From assembly GCA_964036275.1 (NCBI GenBank), contig OZ038434.1:9939060-10003059 (forward strand): a DNA stretch of 64,000 bases, read 5' to 3'. This DNA comes from Litoditis marina. Its lineage: Eukaryota; Nematoda; Chromadorea; Rhabditida; Rhabditidae. Under the pieces are notes generated by a model, which was given only the letters and a program-made list of their open reading frames with translations, was not told the origin of the DNA and ran no database searches. Of this stretch, positions 60,506 to 64,000 are shown one piece after another. A program made the position numbers and the translations under genes. The stretch's first letter is position 1; each line of letters begins with the position of its first letter.

Positions 60506-61187
60506 CATTACCTCTCGGAACAATGAGCTAACAAACTTTCCATAACTGTAATATCGCTACATCGCTACATCAGAGCTATAAGAGCGACGCAAGTGTGCAA
60601 ATACAATCGTCTTTATACAATGTTTTTCAACTAGCAATCACAGTTGTTCAGTACCATTTGTGGGGTTGAAAGTGATAATTCGAAAACATAACAATAGCCA
60701 AATACAAATGACCAGGATAATTTGGAATAGAGAGAAGCGATTTGAAACCGATCTAGCCTTTGGTCCTGCTTAGTCCAACCAATAGAATTTATTTTATAAA
60801 AGTCAACGCATTGCCCCTAAGCAATGACAATGACACGTAAGAGTGTTGCAGACAGCATTTTTTCAGAGAGAACCTTCAAAAGTTCTCTTTTTCTGCAAAA
60901 TGCAGAGGTTTACTTATTCTTATTGAAATTTTCAGATATGATAGAAAACGGAACAATCAGCTGGAAAAATCAGCTGGAGAAAGCAAAGACAAATGACCGT
61001 GTTTCCTCATTTAAAATAGAAAGAATTTCTTTGAAACCTTGAGGGAGGACGCCATCTACTGACCGTTGTCACGCTCAGCCTGCTAATGCAACAAATACCC
61101 CCTTCTTCAATAGACAATTGCCCGGCCAGGCGTTAATGAATCGGTCCAGAAAAGAAATTACACGAGGCCACAAAGATGCCGCTTTCA

Positions 61188-61463
61188 CTATGTTCCCGTA
61201 CATTTCACTACACTTTTTGGACACGTTTTATCGCAGTGTTTGTCAAAGAGTATAGACACCTTACATACTCGACATTTTCTTCGCTGCATTTTCTCAAACA
61301 GTATTGGTGCAGCTTCGCTACGATAGTTTTCATGTAGATGTGTTCTCGATCTAATAACAAATTTGGGTAGTTTGTTTTGTAATCCTGTGAGAAGCCAGAT
61401 TTCGGAACTTTTCGATGAGAAAACTGAAGCCAATGATGCACAATGGAAACAGTTTGTTGACAA
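61188..61463 (-). pseudogene. Possible piggyBac-type transposase C-terminal fragment
   Basis: The minus-strand frame ends with RRKCRVC, nine residues, then CDKTCPKSVVKC. This Cys-x2-Cys-x9-Cys-x3-Cys-x6-Cys layout resembles the C-terminal cysteine-rich domain of piggyBac transposases. No catalytic DDE part was recognised upstream. If the assignment is right it is a relic; it could equally be chance. Confidence 0.2.
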
Positions 61464-62189
61464 TCAACAATTTCCCATAGACTTCCAGTTAACAACTTTC
61501 AATAATCTTGTTTTCTTCCTCATTACTCTTCCGGATGCGTACTATCAGTGGCGATTTCGAGAACATTAGCCGGCATGCCGTTGGAACGATGTCAATTCGT
61601 CAAGCGAGGACCGGGTTGTGAGCGGACTGCTGATTGGTATCCTCACGAATAATGGAGTACCTAAATATGATTAGTCAAACAACCACTGCCTCCGGACAGC
61701 TTTCGAAATAACCTGGCTCGATAACAAATGGGAAATATTTTTTCTTATATGTATCTCACTGCTCTCATCAATATTCTCCTATTCGCGTATCCGAAATCGT
61801 GCGAGTGAACGGGTGAAATTACAGTTACATCTTCTCTGTATTTTATTATATTTGTTTGCTGCCGTGAACATTTTAGACGTGAACATTTTATATCGACCCC
61901 CCCCCCACTTTGTTTTAATACAAAGAGATTTACAAAGAAAATGTAATTTATTATTGATGGGAGACAAGGAATTGAACACTGAAGCGCTTTGTGAACCAGA
62001 AACTAAGTTACGAATTGGATTACCACGAAGTGTTCTAGTGTGTGTTATTTTCATTTCATGATGTGACTACTTTCTTTTTTCATGTGCACACGTCTGCTAC
62101 AATTTTGAGTTGAAACGTAGCACCAACTTTTTGTTGTGGGACGTACAAATTTACGATTCCTGTAAGATGTGTGCAACATTCGAGCACAA

Positions 62190-62520
62190 TATGGGAGAAA
62201 TATAATATTTTCATTGCAAGATTGAGTAAGATAGTGTCAGTCTCGTGCGTCCGTTCCTCCTACATTGGAGATTCGAACTTTCAATAACTGTTATTTATTA
62301 CAAAATTCATCTTCGTTAGCAATATTTTTGAACAGTTTTTGGTACGTTTCGATAATATGGTTCAGTGTGCTAGTGTCGGCCTCGTGTTCCCGGTAAGGGG
62401 AAGCTGATGAGTATAAATATTGCGAAGGTAAAGCCGATAAATGTAGGAGAACCATAATATTTTCCATTGAAAGGTAATGACTGGTTGAGTATGATAGTGT
62501 CAGTGTCGTGCCCCTGTTAA
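62190..62520. repeat. Degenerate direct repeats of about 130 bp
   Basis: Related segments built on GAGAAATATAATATTTTCATTG and GATAGTGTCAGTCTCGTG occur near 62191-62256 and 62441-62518, with a more diverged partial unit (GTGCTAGTGTCGGCCTCGTG) near 62368. Confidence 0.55.
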
Positions 62521-64000
62521 TCCCCCTGCCAATGTGCCTCCATGGCCGTACCATCACCACCTAATCCACTCCACTAAGCCACTGCCTCCATTTTATTTCG
62601 ACGCCTCACTCATTCATGACACTGGCGGTCAATTCATGTTGAAATATGGTGTTTTTTCTCCTGTGGACCAAACCGTTTTGCCTAGTTTATACATTTGATT
62701 TCCTGGTCTCGGAGTGTTACTAGACTTTTCTTTCTTTTTTCGCTCACTCACTGATTTGGTTTTTTTTGGTTTTAGGGAATCGATTCTCATAAGAAACTAG
62801 TCAATACTTCCTCATCGTTATGCTTTAAAACCATATGATTCATCCCTAAGTATCCCAAAAGTCATGTGTTCAGCTGAAAGTGGAATTTCTATCCGCATTA
62901 GTAGGATAATACCGTAATGATAAAATGAATGGCTTATGTACCCACACCATCTTATTTTCACTATTTCAGGATTTCTGCGCGCAAAATGTACGAAAGTACC
63001 ATTCATTGACCATAAATAAGCAATGTACTCATAAACACAGTTTTAATTGCGAAACACGAATATTCGCGAGCAAACGCCAATAATTACTCAACAACATAAC
63101 CTAAAGGCACAATGCTAACAACAACAAATAACCAAACCTAACGGCGCAAAAAAAATTCTTGTCGTGTGACATAGTTACATTCATTCATTATTTTTTTCGA
63201 GATTTTTGATCAGCAACATATTATATTCGTAGTTAAATGAAACTGCTTTAAACAAATATGAACTCAACTTTGTTTCGAATCAACCAGAAGAAAGTTTCGG
63301 GTAATTGTTACGCTGATTCTTTCATATATCTACACCATTCACGCGCCGGTGATTGATAAAAATTCACTTTTTGCAAGTGAATGACTAAATATGTTATAAC
63401 AGTTGCTCAAAACCATATCAGCCCTGATTCAACTCGATTTTCAGCTCATTATTCTAATCACATACAAAAGTTCTGGGTGCTAAAAACTGTTTTCTCAGAA
63501 AATTACGTTTCGTTCGTGTTTCTAGTATTATTCAATTTTTTAATGTGTTCGTATTGTGTTTACTTTTAGTGTTCTGAAAACGGTGAATACACCGGAACGT
63601 TAACAAAAAATCTCACTACCTCGGGTTTCGGTTCAAACAACAAAACCCAACAATGTGTTCATAGCTTTATTCGTGTTTCTCATTGTGCTCGGGTCACATA
63701 CTTAGAATGCAACAACATGGCCTACCAATCCCCCGGGGGGTCCGGGGCACATCATTTCTCAGCCTATACACCACATTATTCACTTCTTCATCTTCCAAGA
63801 TTATCATCAATAGATAACAACTCACAATCGATTCAAAACCAGAGAAGTCAGACTAGCTGGGAAAAGTACAAAAAAACGTTGCTCACAGTTGAAATCACAA
63901 AACTGCACCGGTACTTTTAAGTTTCTCTTGAATCAACTTATTTTTCATCTGAAAACGAAGTATCATACTTTAGTGTTACTGTAAGTTTCTGCGTTCTGAC

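Larger units (their letters stand above)
59693..64000. other. Single-copy region, no intact gene supported
   Basis: Downstream of the esterase. An AATAAA lies at about 60367, far from the stop. The dispersed repeat shared with 18555 is at 60383-60505. Remaining open frames (for example 61813-62061, 63717-63920) have no splice or family support. A ten-C run lies near 61897. Confidence 0.5.

Overview
The window looks like nuclear DNA from a rhabditid nematode, Caenorhabditis-like but not identifiable to species. Splice acceptors fit the nematode TTTYAG consensus, and two start codons sit 3 to 7 bases after such an acceptor, as expected for spliced-leader trans-splicing. Genes are split into short exons, and the recognisable families (HAF/TAP-type ABC half-transporter, threonine-rich cysteine-rich secreted proteins, GPI-type carboxylesterase) suit a nematode. 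No prokaryotic features were seen.

The dominant feature is a direct, near-identical segmental duplication. Copy A runs from the window edge to about 17896. Copy B runs from at most 22228 to about 50001. Each copy carries, in order: a small minus-strand membrane-protein gene; a truncated minus-strand ABC-transporter pseudogene; a 260-bp-arm inverted repeat; tRNA-like repeats; arrays of a 25-bp minisatellite; a plus-strand cysteine-rich gene fragment; and a plus-strand secreted threonine-rich/cysteine-rich gene. Copy B has gained a 4.7-kb LTR retrotransposon (27755-32466), a 116-bp TTAA-flanked MITE (24241-24356), an 873-bp terminal-inverted-repeat element (24599-25471) and several kb of extra satellite DNA (36650-41870). 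Copy A preserves the empty sites.

Between the copies, 17897-22227 is single-copy. It holds two convergent unidentified genes (plus 18000-18835, minus 19975-21478), a local direct duplication and a perfect 39-bp-arm hairpin.

Right of the duplication, 50002-64000 is single-copy. Its one well-supported gene is an intact 15-exon type-B carboxylesterase (52877-59692). All exon phases join into 584 codons with signal peptide, oxyanion-hole HGGGF, GLSAG nucleophile, acid and histidine, and a C-terminal hydrophobic tail. The rest is introns, dispersed repeats and sequence with no convincing gene.

The most unusual observations are the retrotransposon whose single 706-codon frame runs from Gag directly into an Env-like region with no Pol, the tRNA-like module at the 3' end of a dispersed repeat, the presence/absence insertion pairs that define target-site duplications, and copy-specific lesions in the secreted gene. 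No complete new multi-gene system was recognised.
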